Of a stretch of 64,000 nt of DNA, positions 54,599 through 63,690 are shown piece after piece. The stretch is from NCBI GenBank assembly GCA_964203055.1, contig CAXNKS010000001.1:186001-250000 (forward strand). The letters run 5' to 3'. Numbering within the stretch: the stretch's first letter is position 1; the number at the start of each line of letters is the position of its first letter. Source of the stretch: Fontibacterium temperatum (GTDB taxonomy: Bacteria; Pseudomonadota; Alphaproteobacteria; Pelagibacterales; Pelagibacteraceae). The translations under genes were made by a program, and so were the position numbers. A model generated the notes under the pieces. The model was given only the letters and a program-made list of their open reading frames with translations, was not told the DNA's origin and did no database searches.

Positions 54599-56845
54599 AT
54601 GAATTCCACTAGCCAAAATTACTTATTAAACCTCAATAATCAACAAAAAGAAGCTGTCATTCATACTGACGGACCATTGTTAATTTTGGCTGGAGCAGGA
54701 TCTGGCAAAACTAAAGTTTTAACAACTCGTGTTGCTCATCTCATTGAAACTCAAAAATGTTGGGCTAGTCAAATTCTTTGCGTAACTTTTACTAATAAAG
54801 CTGCAAATGAAATGAGAGAAAGAATATTAAAAATTCTTAGTGCTCAATCTTCCTCTCTGCCTTGGCTTGGAACTTTTCATTCAATTAGTAATAAAATTTT
54901 AAGACGCCATGCTGAAGCGGTAGGTTTAAAATCTAATTTTACAATTTTAGATACACTTGATCAGTTAAGACTAATAAAAAATATAATTGAATCGGAAAAC
55001 ATTGATATAAAAAAAATACCACCCAAATTAGTTGCTGCTTTTATAGATGATTGGAAAAATAAAGGTCTTACTCCAAGTGAAGTTAAAATTAATAATGAAA
55101 ACTACATTAAAGATACTGCATTAAAAATATATAGAATTTATCAGCAAAGATTGAGGATTATGAACTGTGTGGATTTTGGAGATCTAATCTTACATTGCGT
55201 AACAATATTTAAAACTATGCCTGAAATTTTAGAATTATATCATAATAATTTTAAATATATTCTAGTAGACGAATATCAAGACACAAACTTTATTCAAAAT
55301 ATTTGGCTAAACTTATTATCGAAAAAAAATAATAATTTATGCTGCGTAGGAGATGACGATCAATCTATCTATAGTTGGCGCGGTGCTGAGGTAAAAAATA
55401 TTTTGAATTTTGATAAACTAAACGCTAATACAAAAGTTATTAAGCTAGAACAAAACTATAGATCAACTCAAAATATTTTAGATACTGCCTCCTCTTTAAT
55501 TTCTAATAACGAGGATAGACTTGGCAAGAAACTGTGGTCTGAAAATTCTAAAGGGGATTTGATAGAAGTTAATTGCTACAATAACGGATACGATGAAGCA
55601 GTAGCAGTTGCAGATGAAATTGAAAAGAATTTATCAAAAGAATATTCACTCAATCAAATATCCATATTAGTTAGAGCTGCTTTTCAAACAAGAGAGTTTG
55701 AGGATCGATTTATAAAAATTAACCTACCCTATAGAGTTATTGGAGGATTAAAATTTTACGACCGAGCAGAAATTAAAGATGCTATTTGTTATATTAGAAT
55801 TATTTATCAGGAAAATGACGATCTTGCCTTTGAAAGGATTATCAATACTCCAAAACGCTCTATTGGAGATGCTACTCTAAAAGAAATTCATAAAATCGCT
55901 AAAGAGAAAAGTATTAATTTAGAACAAGCATCACTTAAGTATTGCGAACAAGAAAACTCCACTGGTAAAACTATTTTAAACTTAAAAAAAATTATCACTG
56001 ATATTCAGTTATGGAGAAAATTATCAAAAGAAATAAGTCATTATGAACTAACGGAAAGAGTCCTTGATGAATCTGGCTACTCTCAAATGCTGATGACTGA
56101 AAAGACACCGGAAGCTGACAGCAAATTAGAAAACTTAAAAGAATTAATATTATCAATGAAAAATTATAGTAGCCTTCAAGATTTTCTTGAAAATATCTCA
56201 TTACAAACCTCCATAGATCAAGATTGGGATGGTGAAAAAATAAATTTAATGACTATGCATGCCGCTAAAGGACTTGAGTTTGATGTAGTTTTTTTACCTG
56301 GTTGGGAAGAGGGATTGTTTCCTCATCAAAAATCAATTGATGAAAAAGGTCACCAGGCAATTGAGGAGGAAAGGAGACTTGCTTATGTTGCAATTACTAG
56401 AGCAAAAAAGAAATTATTTATCTCTTTTGTAAATAATAGAAGAATTTATGGTGGCAAGAGAGATAGGGACATAGACTGGATGCCCACACTTCCTTCACGT
56501 TTTGTTGATGAACTTCCTAAAGATAATATCAATATGAAAAATCATTTTTCAGAATACCAAAAAAATGATTTTGATTTTAATCAGGAGATTGACTACGACA
56601 AACCATCAAGAAGTCCTGGCTGGGAAAGATTAAAACAAGCAAAACAGAATAAGACTAATTTTAATAAAATTAGCTACAGCAATAATAATACAATTTTTAA
56701 AGTTGGCGAAAGTGTAAATCATGAAGATTTTGGCAATGGGAAGGTAATTCATATTGAAGATAATAAAGTTATTATTAATTTTAAAAAATATGGTGAAAAA
56801 AAGATAATTGATAAATTTATAAAAAAAAGTAATGAACAAAATTAA
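54599..56845 (+). CDS. uvrD: UvrD/PcrA-type DNA helicase II
   Basis: This superfamily 1A 3'-5' helicase acts in nucleotide excision and mismatch repair. The 748-residue protein has LNNQQKEAVIHTDGPLLILA, Walker A AGAGSGKTKVLTTRV, VTFTNKAANEMRERI, VDEYQDTNFIQNIWL, DDQSIYSWRGAEVKNIL, QNYRSTQNIL, MTMHAAKGLEFDVVFLPGW and YVAITRAKKKLF. A C-terminal GESVNHEDFGNGKVIHIED segment is the PcrA-like Tudor domain that binds RNA polymerase. Its end overlaps pepP by 14 bases. Confidence 0.95.
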   Translation: MNSTSQNYLLNLNNQQKEAVIHTDGPLLILAGAGSGKTKVLTTRVAHLIETQKCWASQILCVTFTNKAANEMRERILKILSAQSSSLPWLGTFHSISNKILRRHAEAVGLKSNFTILDTLDQLRLIKNIIESENIDIKKIPPKLVAAFIDDWKNKGLTPSEVKINNENYIKDTALKIYRIYQQRLRIMNCVDFGDLILHCVTIFKTMPEILELYHNNFKYILVDEYQDTNFIQNIWLNLLSKKNNNLCCVGDDDQSIYSWRGAEVKNILNFDKLNANTKVIKLEQNYRSTQNILDTASSLISNNEDRLGKKLWSENSKGDLIEVNCYNNGYDEAVAVADEIEKNLSKEYSLNQISILVRAAFQTREFEDRFIKINLPYRVIGGLKFYDRAEIKDAICYIRIIYQENDDLAFERIINTPKRSIGDATLKEIHKIAKEKSINLEQASLKYCEQENSTGKTILNLKKIITDIQLWRKLSKEISHYELTERVLDESGYSQMLMTEKTPEADSKLENLKELILSMKNYSSLQDFLENISLQTSIDQDWDGEKINLMTMHAAKGLEFDVVFLPGWEEGLFPHQKSIDEKGHQAIEEERRLAYVAITRAKKKLFISFVNNRRIYGGKRDRDIDWMPTLPSRFVDELPKDNINMKNHFSEYQKNDFDFNQEIDYDKPSRSPGWERLKQAKQNKTNFNKISYSNNNTIFKVGESVNHEDFGNGKVIHIEDNKVIINFKKYGEKKIIDKFIKKSNEQN

Positions 56846-58568
56846 TCAACTAAGAAATATTTTAAATCAAGAAACCTGTGATGCTTATTTAATTCCAAAA
56901 AATGATGAATATTTTGGGGAGTATGTTCCTGAAAATAAAGATAGATTAAAATTTATATCTGGGTTTACTGGTTCAACAGGACTTGCATTAATTTTTAAAA
57001 ATAAATCTTATTTATTTGTTGATGGTCGTTATACATTACAAGCAAAAAATGAAGTAAATAAAGATTTTAAAATTTGCGAAGTTCCTAAAATTAAACCTCA
57101 TCATATTCTTAAAAATATTAATAAAAGAATTACTTTAGGATTTGATCCAAAACTTTTTACTTTAAGTTCCTTAAAAAATATTATCTCTAAAAATTCAATT
57201 AACTTAAAACCTATAAATTTTAATTTAATTGATAAAATTTGGAAAAATAAATCCAAGGTTAATCATAATAAATTTTATCTTTTTGAAGAAAAATACCATG
57301 GTGAAAACTATTTAAATAAAATTGATAAAATAAGTAAATTTCTTAAATTAAAAAATATTGATTATTTACTTTCAACATCTGTTGAAAATATTTCATGGTT
57401 ATTAAATATAAGAGGGTCTGACGCGACGTCTAGTCCACTTACCAATGGAAAAATTTTATTTAATAAAAATAGAAAAATTATATTTTTTACGAACATTAAT
57501 AAAACTCACACCTCAGATTAAGAAATTTTTTAAAAAAAAAGTAATTTTTATTAAAGAAGAATCTTTTATTAACTACTTAAGAAAAATTAAAAAATCTAAA
57601 ATTTTAATAGATAAAAAAACATGCAGTTTTTATTATGAAAAAAATATTACATTCTTCAAACAAACTTATTAATATTGAAGACCCCATCTACTTATTAAAA
57701 GCTATTAAAAATAAAACAGAGATCAATAATACAAAAATTGCTCATTTATTTGATGGGATTGCTTTAACTAAATTTATTTTTTGGTCAAAAAATAATTATA
57801 AAAAAACAAAGATTAACTGAAATATCTGCACAAAATAAGTTAGAGAAATATAAAAAACAGCACAAAGATTATTTGTATCCAAGTTTTAATACCATTTCAG
57901 GATTTGGATCAAATGGAGCCATTGTTCATTACAGATCAAATCACAAAACTAACAAACAGATCAAAGGAAATAATTTATATCTTTTAGATTCTGGTAGTCA
58001 GTATTTTTATGGAACTACGGACGTAACTCGAACAATAGCTATTGGTAAAGTATCAAATTTTCAAAAAAAAATTTATTCAACTGTTCTTAAAGCGCATATT
58101 GCGGTTGCCTCATATATATTAAAAAAAAATACACTTGGAAAACATATAGATAAAGTTGCAAGAGCTCCTTTATTAAAACTCGGTTACAATTATTCGCATG
58201 GCACCGGTCATGGGGTTGGTTATTTTTTAAATGTACATGAAGGACCGCAAGGATTATCTCCTTTTAATAATCATAAAATATTGCCAGGAATGATCCTGTC
58301 AAATGAACCTGGATTTTACAAAGAAAATGACTTCGGCATAAGAATTGAAAATTTAATTTATTGTGAAAGGATTAATAACAATCATTCAAAATTTACAAAT
58401 CTCACAATGGTTCCATTTGATAAAGATTGTATTAACAAGAAGCTTTTAAATAAAAATGAAATAAATTGGATTAATACCTATCATCAAAAGATTTTTTATA
58501 TATTAAAACCTTTCATGAATAACATGGAACTTAAGATGCTAACCAAAGCTTGTTCAGCTATTTCTTGA
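56832..58568 (+). pseudogene. pepP: Xaa-Pro aminopeptidase (M24B), three frameshifts
   Basis: This metallopeptidase removes N-terminal residues preceding proline. The N-terminal creatinase-like domain (DAYLIPKNDEYFGEYVPENK, FISGFTGSTGLALI, FVDGRYTLQA, SWLLNIRGSDATSSPLTNG) is in frame to 57521. The catalytic half reads FNTISGFGSNGAIVHYRS, LDSGSQYFYGTTDVTRTIA, YSHGTGHGVGYFLNVHEGP and ILSNEPGFYKENDFGIRIEN, with all five metal ligands. Between them, single extra A residues in short A runs near 57502, 57660 and 57805 split the frame. Removing them gives about 577 residues with continuous protein sense. It is coupled to uvrD by overlap and converges on ligA. Confidence 0.85.
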
Positions 58569-60590
58569 TAACTTTAACCACTCTTTTTCTTCTATAATTT
58601 TAACACCGAATTCTTTAGCTTTATCAACTTTATTTTTTGTAGGTTTAGATAAGCCAATAACTAAATAATCTAATTTTTTAGTAACAGAACTTAATATTTT
58701 TGCTCCTAAAGTTTCTGCTAAAGATTTAGCTTCGGATCTGCTCATAGTAGAAAAGCCTCCTGTAAACATAATATTCTTTCCTGAAAAAAAACTATCAATT
58801 TTCTTTTCTATAAAGTCTTGGATATTCAAAATCTTACTTAATTCATAAACGACTTTATTATTTTTTTTATCTTTAAAAAAATGTGTTAACGATTCAATTT
58901 GAGTTTCTCCAATTCCATCGATTTCATCTAAACTATTAATTTCATTCATTAAAAGATCTGGATTACAAAGTTTTAGAAAATTTTTTATTGAAACAAAATA
59001 ACGTGATAAATTTTTAGCATTTTCTTGACCGATATGACGTATGCCAAGACTATATATAAATTTTGCAAGGCTAATATCTTTGCTTTTCTCAATTGCTGTC
59101 TTTAAATTGCTGACTGACAATTCTCCCCAGCCTTCTAATTTTTCTATTTTTTTATAATCAAGAGTAAAAATATCTTGAGGCAAACGAATAAAGTTTAAAG
59201 ACCAGAAATCTTCAACAATTTTTTTACCAAAACCATCTATATTAAGAGCTTCTTTTGACACAAAATGTTTAATTTTTTCTCTTGCCATAAATTCACAATT
59301 AAATCCTGTGTCTGTACATCTTTTAACTACATCTAATTTTTTTGAAGTTTCATTATAATCTTTAACTGCAGGTCGACCGCAAAGACATTTGTCTGGAAAT
59401 GTAAATTTTTTACTATTTTTATCTCTTTTAGATTTAATAACCTCAACCACCTGAGGAATAACATCGCCTGCTCTTTGAATAATAACTGTGTCGTTTAATC
59501 TGATATCTTTTCTAATGATTTCATCTTCATTATGTAATGTTGCATTAGATACTAGAACCCCGCCCACATTTACCGGATCTAATTTTGCAACTGGAGTTAG
59601 GGCTCCTGTTCTTCCAACTTGTATTTCAATTTTACGAATAACGGTTGTGGCTTTTTCAGATGAGAATTTATGAGCAATAGCCCATCTTGGTGATGATGAT
59701 AAACTTCCAAGTCTTTTTTGTAAGGTTAAGTCGTTAACTTTATAAACAATGCCGTCTATATCGTAATCTAATGATGCTCTTATTTCTTCAACATAAAGAT
59801 AACTTTTGATTAGTTCATCTGCTGAACTGAAAGTTTTTGTAAGCGGGTTTATTTTGAAACCAATTTTTTTACAAAAATTTAAAAAATTTATATGTGTTTT
59901 AAATTTTTTTTCATCAATATCACCAATGCTATGTGCAAAAAACTTTAATGGTATTAAGGCGGTTTTTTTTGAATCTTTTTGTCTTAGTGAACCTCCTGCC
60001 GCATTTCTAGGGTTTGCAAAGTCATTTTTAATTTTTTCAAAATCTTTTTTTCCAATATAAACTTCACCTCTAATCTCAAATTCTTTATCTATGTTCTCAC
60101 CATGAAGAACTTGTGGAATATCTTTAATAGTTAATAAATTTTCTGTTATATCTTCTCCATACTCACCATCTCCTCGCGAAAGTCCTCGAATAATCTTATT
60201 ATTTTTGTAAATTAAAGACGCAGATATACCATCGATCTTAGGTTCTGCTGTTAATTCTATAGGGGTGTCTTTTGGAAAATTTAGATAATTTCTAATTTTT
60301 TTTAAAAAATCTTCCACGTCATCTTTTGTAAAAGCATTATCTAAAGATAACATTGGTACAAGATGTTTAACTTTAGAAAATTTTTCTGAAGGAGCAAAAC
60401 CCACTTTTTCTGATGGGGAATCTATATCTACAATATCAGGATTTTTTTTCTCGAAATCTAAAATATCTTTTTTAATTTTGTCGTACTCAGCATCTGAAAC
60501 TAATGGTTTGTCGTTATGATAATAGGCCTTATTTAACTTTTGAATTAAAGTAATTTTTTCTTTGTACTCTTTTAAAGATAAAGACTTCAT
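58554..60590 (-). CDS. ligA: NAD-dependent DNA ligase
   Basis: LigA seals nicks in replication and repair. The 678-residue protein has the full domain order: Ia (YYHNDKPLVSDAEYDKI), adenylation with the lysine in ELTAEPKIDGISASLIYKN (about residue 116), OB domain (GRTGALTPVAKLDPVNVGGV), zinc finger, HhH repeats (GIRHIGQENAKNLSRYF and DEIDGIGETQIESLTHFF) and BRCT at the C-terminus (IMFTGGFSTMSRSEAKSLA). The zinc finger cysteines are spaced C-x-C and C-x6-C, slightly off the usual C-x2-C and C-x5-C. It is downstream of bamD in the envelope/division run. Confidence 0.96.
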   Translation of the reverse strand: MKSLSLKEYKEKITLIQKLNKAYYHNDKPLVSDAEYDKIKKDILDFEKKNPDIVDIDSPSEKVGFAPSEKFSKVKHLVPMLSLDNAFTKDDVEDFLKKIRNYLNFPKDTPIELTAEPKIDGISASLIYKNNKIIRGLSRGDGEYGEDITENLLTIKDIPQVLHGENIDKEFEIRGEVYIGKKDFEKIKNDFANPRNAAGGSLRQKDSKKTALIPLKFFAHSIGDIDEKKFKTHINFLNFCKKIGFKINPLTKTFSSADELIKSYLYVEEIRASLDYDIDGIVYKVNDLTLQKRLGSLSSSPRWAIAHKFSSEKATTVIRKIEIQVGRTGALTPVAKLDPVNVGGVLVSNATLHNEDEIIRKDIRLNDTVIIQRAGDVIPQVVEVIKSKRDKNSKKFTFPDKCLCGRPAVKDYNETSKKLDVVKRCTDTGFNCEFMAREKIKHFVSKEALNIDGFGKKIVEDFWSLNFIRLPQDIFTLDYKKIEKLEGWGELSVSNLKTAIEKSKDISLAKFIYSLGIRHIGQENAKNLSRYFVSIKNFLKLCNPDLLMNEINSLDEIDGIGETQIESLTHFFKDKKNNKVVYELSKILNIQDFIEKKIDSFFSGKNIMFTGGFSTMSRSEAKSLAETLGAKILSSVTKKLDYLVIGLSKPTKNKVDKAKEFGVKIIEEKEWLKLSRNS

Positions 60591-60596
60591 TAAAAG

Positions 60597-61421
60597 TTAA
60601 TTAAGTATTTTTTTAAAACCACCTAAAAGAGATTTATCTTTTTTAGGTAAAGTGGTCTGATTTGTTGAAACTAATAAATAACTTTTTTTATACCACTCGC
60701 TAGAATTAAAATTATAACCTAAAATTGCTGCTGCTTTGCTAGCGTCTTCTTCCAGCCCTAATTTATGATAAATTTCAACCAGTCTATATAAAGCCTCTTC
60801 GATATAAATTGTGGTTTGATATTTATCTACAATTATTTTTAATCTATTGATTGCTGCTGCCCATTTTTGTTTATTCATATAATATCTTGCAACATACATT
60901 TCTTTTCCGGCCATTAAATCGTTCAATAGATCTAATTTATATTTAGCATCATCTGCATACTCAGTATTTGGATAACTATTTATTAAAGATTTAAATTGAG
61001 TAATTGCTTTAACAGTTTTTTCTTGATCTTTAGAAAATTCACTTACTTCTTCAAAATAACAAACGCCTTTTAAATACTCTACATAAACTCTTTCAGGATT
61101 ATTCGGATAAAATTTTACATAACGTTCAAGTACAGAAAGTGTATCTACACAACGGTTTGCTTCGTAGTAAACATATGCCATCATTAATAAAGATTTTGGG
61201 GCCCATTCTGTGTACGAATAATCTTTTTCCACCATCTTAAACTTTTCAATTGCTCCTTCTGCTTTGCCCTCGTTAAAATCATCCATCGCAAAGCCCCATA
61301 ACTTAGGAAGACTAACTTTTTCTTTTGGAGGAGCGACTAAAGGTTTGTCGTTAGAAGAGGAACAGCTTAGAACAAACAAAAAAATTAATAAAATATGAAA
61401 TATTGTTTTTGGTCTGAGCAT
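60597..61421 (-). CDS. bamD: outer membrane assembly lipoprotein BamD
   Basis: BamD is the essential TPR lipoprotein of the BAM complex that inserts outer-membrane beta-barrels. The 274-residue protein begins with a lipoprotein signal, IFHILLIFLFVLSCSSSN, with the lipidated cysteine in LSC. It has repeated tetratricopeptide-type helices such as APKSLLMMAYVYYEANRC, YPNTEYADDAKYKLDLLND, EMYVARYYMNKQKWAAAINR and YIEEALYRLVEIYHKLG. It lies between lpxC and ligA, with 6 bases to ligA. Confidence 0.93.
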   Translation of the reverse strand: MLRPKTIFHILLIFLFVLSCSSSNDKPLVAPPKEKVSLPKLWGFAMDDFNEGKAEGAIEKFKMVEKDYSYTEWAPKSLLMMAYVYYEANRCVDTLSVLERYVKFYPNNPERVYVEYLKGVCYFEEVSEFSKDQEKTVKAITQFKSLINSYPNTEYADDAKYKLDLLNDLMAGKEMYVARYYMNKQKWAAAINRLKIIVDKYQTTIYIEEALYRLVEIYHKLGLEEDASKAAAILGYNFNSSEWYKKSYLLVSTNQTTLPKKDKSLLGGFKKILN

Positions 61422-61471
61422 TAAAATTAAAAGTTTTTATTATTTCTTTTAATTAAGTTTTACCACTAAAA

Positions 61472-62389
61472 CTATAAATTCACTACAAGTTGATTTGGTG
61501 AATAAGAACTAACAGAAGAGAAATTTTTTGTTTTTTGCGTTGTTAAATTCCACGCATTTTTATTTTTTATTAATGCTTCTAATAATTTACGAGTCATATC
61601 ATGACCGCCTTGATAACAATTTACTTTTCCAATAAGTGAATATCCAGCTAAATATAAATCACCAATACAGTCTAAAATTTTATGTCTTACAAATTCATCT
61701 TTATGTCTCAAACCATCCTGGTTTAGAACTTTATCTTCTGAAACAACAATTGCATTTTCTAAAGAACCTCCTTTTGCAAGTCCCATCTTAAATATATTTT
61801 CTAGATCTTTTTGCAAACAAAACGTTCTAGAGTCATGAACTTCCATAAACCCATTTTTCTCTAGATCTATTTTTTTACTTTGTCTTTTAATAACACGATC
61901 ATGAAAATCAATTTCATAATCTATTTCTAATTTATTTTTATTTGTTGGTTCAATTGAAATGGATTTATCTTTTTCTTTAATAATAATTTTTTTTAAAATT
62001 TTAATATATTTTTTTTCTGAACTTTGTACTGTAGTTCCGACATCTTGTATGGCAACCGCAAACTCTTTTGAACTTCCATCTAGTATTGGCAATTCTTGGC
62101 TATCCACTTCTACTATAGCATTATCAATGCTCATTCCTGATAAAGCGGACATTAAATGTTCAATAGTCGAAATTGAAACTTGCTTATTAGAAATAGTTGT
62201 GCACAATTTTGCTGGCAAAGCGTTGCTAATATGCGCCTGGATAATTTTTTCTTTTCCTTTGTAATCGACTCTAACAAAGGTTATTCCCGAATTAGGAGCC
62301 GAGGGTTTAACTGAAAGATTAGCAACTATTCCGCTATGAAGACCAACTCCTTTAAAATTAATTTTTGATTTTAATGTTTTTTGATACAT
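61472..62389 (-). CDS. lpxC: UDP-3-O-acyl-N-acetylglucosamine deacetylase
   Basis: LpxC is the zinc enzyme for the committed step of lipid A synthesis, so the cell has an LPS-bearing outer membrane. The 305-residue protein has KINFKGVGLHSGIVANLSV, ISTIEHLMSALSGMSIDNA with the first zinc histidine, RHKILDCIGDLYLAGYSL with the other zinc ligands, and the catalytic histidine in YQGGHDMTRKLLEAL. It follows ftsA after 65 bases that contain a 9-bp hairpin. Confidence 0.96.
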   Translation of the reverse strand: MYQKTLKSKINFKGVGLHSGIVANLSVKPSAPNSGITFVRVDYKGKEKIIQAHISNALPAKLCTTISNKQVSISTIEHLMSALSGMSIDNAIVEVDSQELPILDGSSKEFAVAIQDVGTTVQSSEKKYIKILKKIIIKEKDKSISIEPTNKNKLEIDYEIDFHDRVIKRQSKKIDLEKNGFMEVHDSRTFCLQKDLENIFKMGLAKGGSLENAIVVSEDKVLNQDGLRHKDEFVRHKILDCIGDLYLAGYSLIGKVNCYQGGHDMTRKLLEALIKNKNAWNLTTQKTKNFSSVSSYSPNQLVVNL

Positions 62390-62401
62390 GTTTTCGATGA
62401 G

Positions 62402-62423
62402 ATAGATATTTAGTAATATCTAT
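62402..62423. repeat. 9-bp perfect inverted repeat between ftsA and lpxC
   Basis: ATAGATATT (62402-62410) and AATATCTAT (62415-62423) are exact complements with a 4-base loop. It lies 13 bases before the lpxC start codon in the direction of transcription. It could be an mRNA processing site, a weak attenuator or a palindromic operator. It has no T run on the minus strand, so it is not a standard terminator. Confidence 0.5.
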
Positions 62424-62454
62424 AGCAATAGCTAATCACCTTTTGTTACGATTT

Positions 62455-63687
62455 CTACTTTTGAAAAATAGATAAAAGTCTTGAAAAAAAGCCTGTATTT
62501 TTAAATTTAATTGGTAAAGCTTCCGATGGAAATCCAAAAAAATAGTTCTTAACCATTCCATAACAAACTAAAAAATCCTGTGATAAATTATTAACTAAAT
62601 TTTCATCTTCTTGTTTTATTTGCAAAACAAGCTCCGTTCTTTGTGAAAAGTATTTTTTTATTAAACTTGTTAGACCAACTAAGTTTGATCCTCTGCCGGA
62701 AAGATAAATTTTCTTAGTTTTTATATCTATTGAATTGTAAGTTTTAATTTTTCTATAAATTAGCTGTAAAATTTCTTCAACTCTAGAATTAATAATAGTA
62801 TTAACGATTGTTTTTGATATTTTTCTAAAATCATCGTCTGGGAATAAATGAACTGGTAAATATTCAGTCTTATCTTTTGTATTCTCATTTAATATACATT
62901 CTCCGCTCTCAACTTTAATTCTTTCGGCGATCTCTATTTTTATGTCTAAAACTTTAGCTAAGTCTTTTGAAACCTGATTTGAACCGTAGGGAATAACACC
63001 TACATATGAAAGAGTGTTATTTTCAAATATAGCGAAGCTTGTCTTATCTTTCCCAAAATCGATGCAAATGGCACCTTCTTTTAAATCATTTTGATTTAAA
63101 AAAGATAAACCTAACGCATAAGCACCAAAGGCATAATTCTCAACTGACAATTCGCAAGAATTGATAATATTTTTTAAATTATCAATAGAAGAGTGTTCCG
63201 CTAAAACTGCATGAACGTCAGCTGAAAAAATATTTGCTTTAAATCCAACTGGATTTTCAACATCAATTTTTTTATCAATTTTATAATTAGATGAAAATAT
63301 GTGTATAATTGCATTATCTTTATTATTCTTAGCAATTTCATCTACAGCAATATGTATCAAGCCTTGAATATCTTTTTCATGTTCGATTTGATCGCCATGT
63401 ATACTTTTATATTCTGTTAATAAGTTACTAGAAATATTTTCAAATTCTGCGTTTACAATAATATTTTCTAATGAAATACCGGCTTGCTTTTCAGAAATTT
63501 CTAAACACTCGCGTACTACTAAATTTGCTTCATGAAAATTGGTAACCAAGCCTTTTGTAATGCCTTTAGATGCAACAATTGATTTTCCTAAAATCTCAAT
63601 TTTGTTATTTTTTAACTTCGCAATTAGACACTTAATTTTTGAAGAGCCAATATCTATAGATGCAATTAATTCATTTTTTTGAATCAT
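62455..63687 (-). CDS. ftsA: cell division protein FtsA
   Basis: FtsA is the actin-like protein that anchors FtsZ to the inner membrane. The 410-residue protein has phosphate-1 motif IASIDIGSSKIKCLIAKL, the 1C domain (FSADVHAVLAEHSSIDNLKN), phosphate-2 AICIDFGKDKTSFAIFENN, and IYLSGRGSNLVGLTSLIKK. It ends in an amphipathic tail with FKNTGFFSRLLSIFQK that would bind the membrane. It begins 3 bases after the ftsQ stop. The next gene is lpxC, without the usual ftsZ in between. Confidence 0.93.
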   Translation of the reverse strand: MIQKNELIASIDIGSSKIKCLIAKLKNNKIEILGKSIVASKGITKGLVTNFHEANLVVRECLEISEKQAGISLENIIVNAEFENISSNLLTEYKSIHGDQIEHEKDIQGLIHIAVDEIAKNNKDNAIIHIFSSNYKIDKKIDVENPVGFKANIFSADVHAVLAEHSSIDNLKNIINSCELSVENYAFGAYALGLSFLNQNDLKEGAICIDFGKDKTSFAIFENNTLSYVGVIPYGSNQVSKDLAKVLDIKIEIAERIKVESGECILNENTKDKTEYLPVHLFPDDDFRKISKTIVNTIINSRVEEILQLIYRKIKTYNSIDIKTKKIYLSGRGSNLVGLTSLIKKYFSQRTELVLQIKQEDENLVNNLSQDFLVCYGMVKNYFFGFPSEALPIKFKNTGFFSRLLSIFQK

Positions 63688-63690
63688 TGT

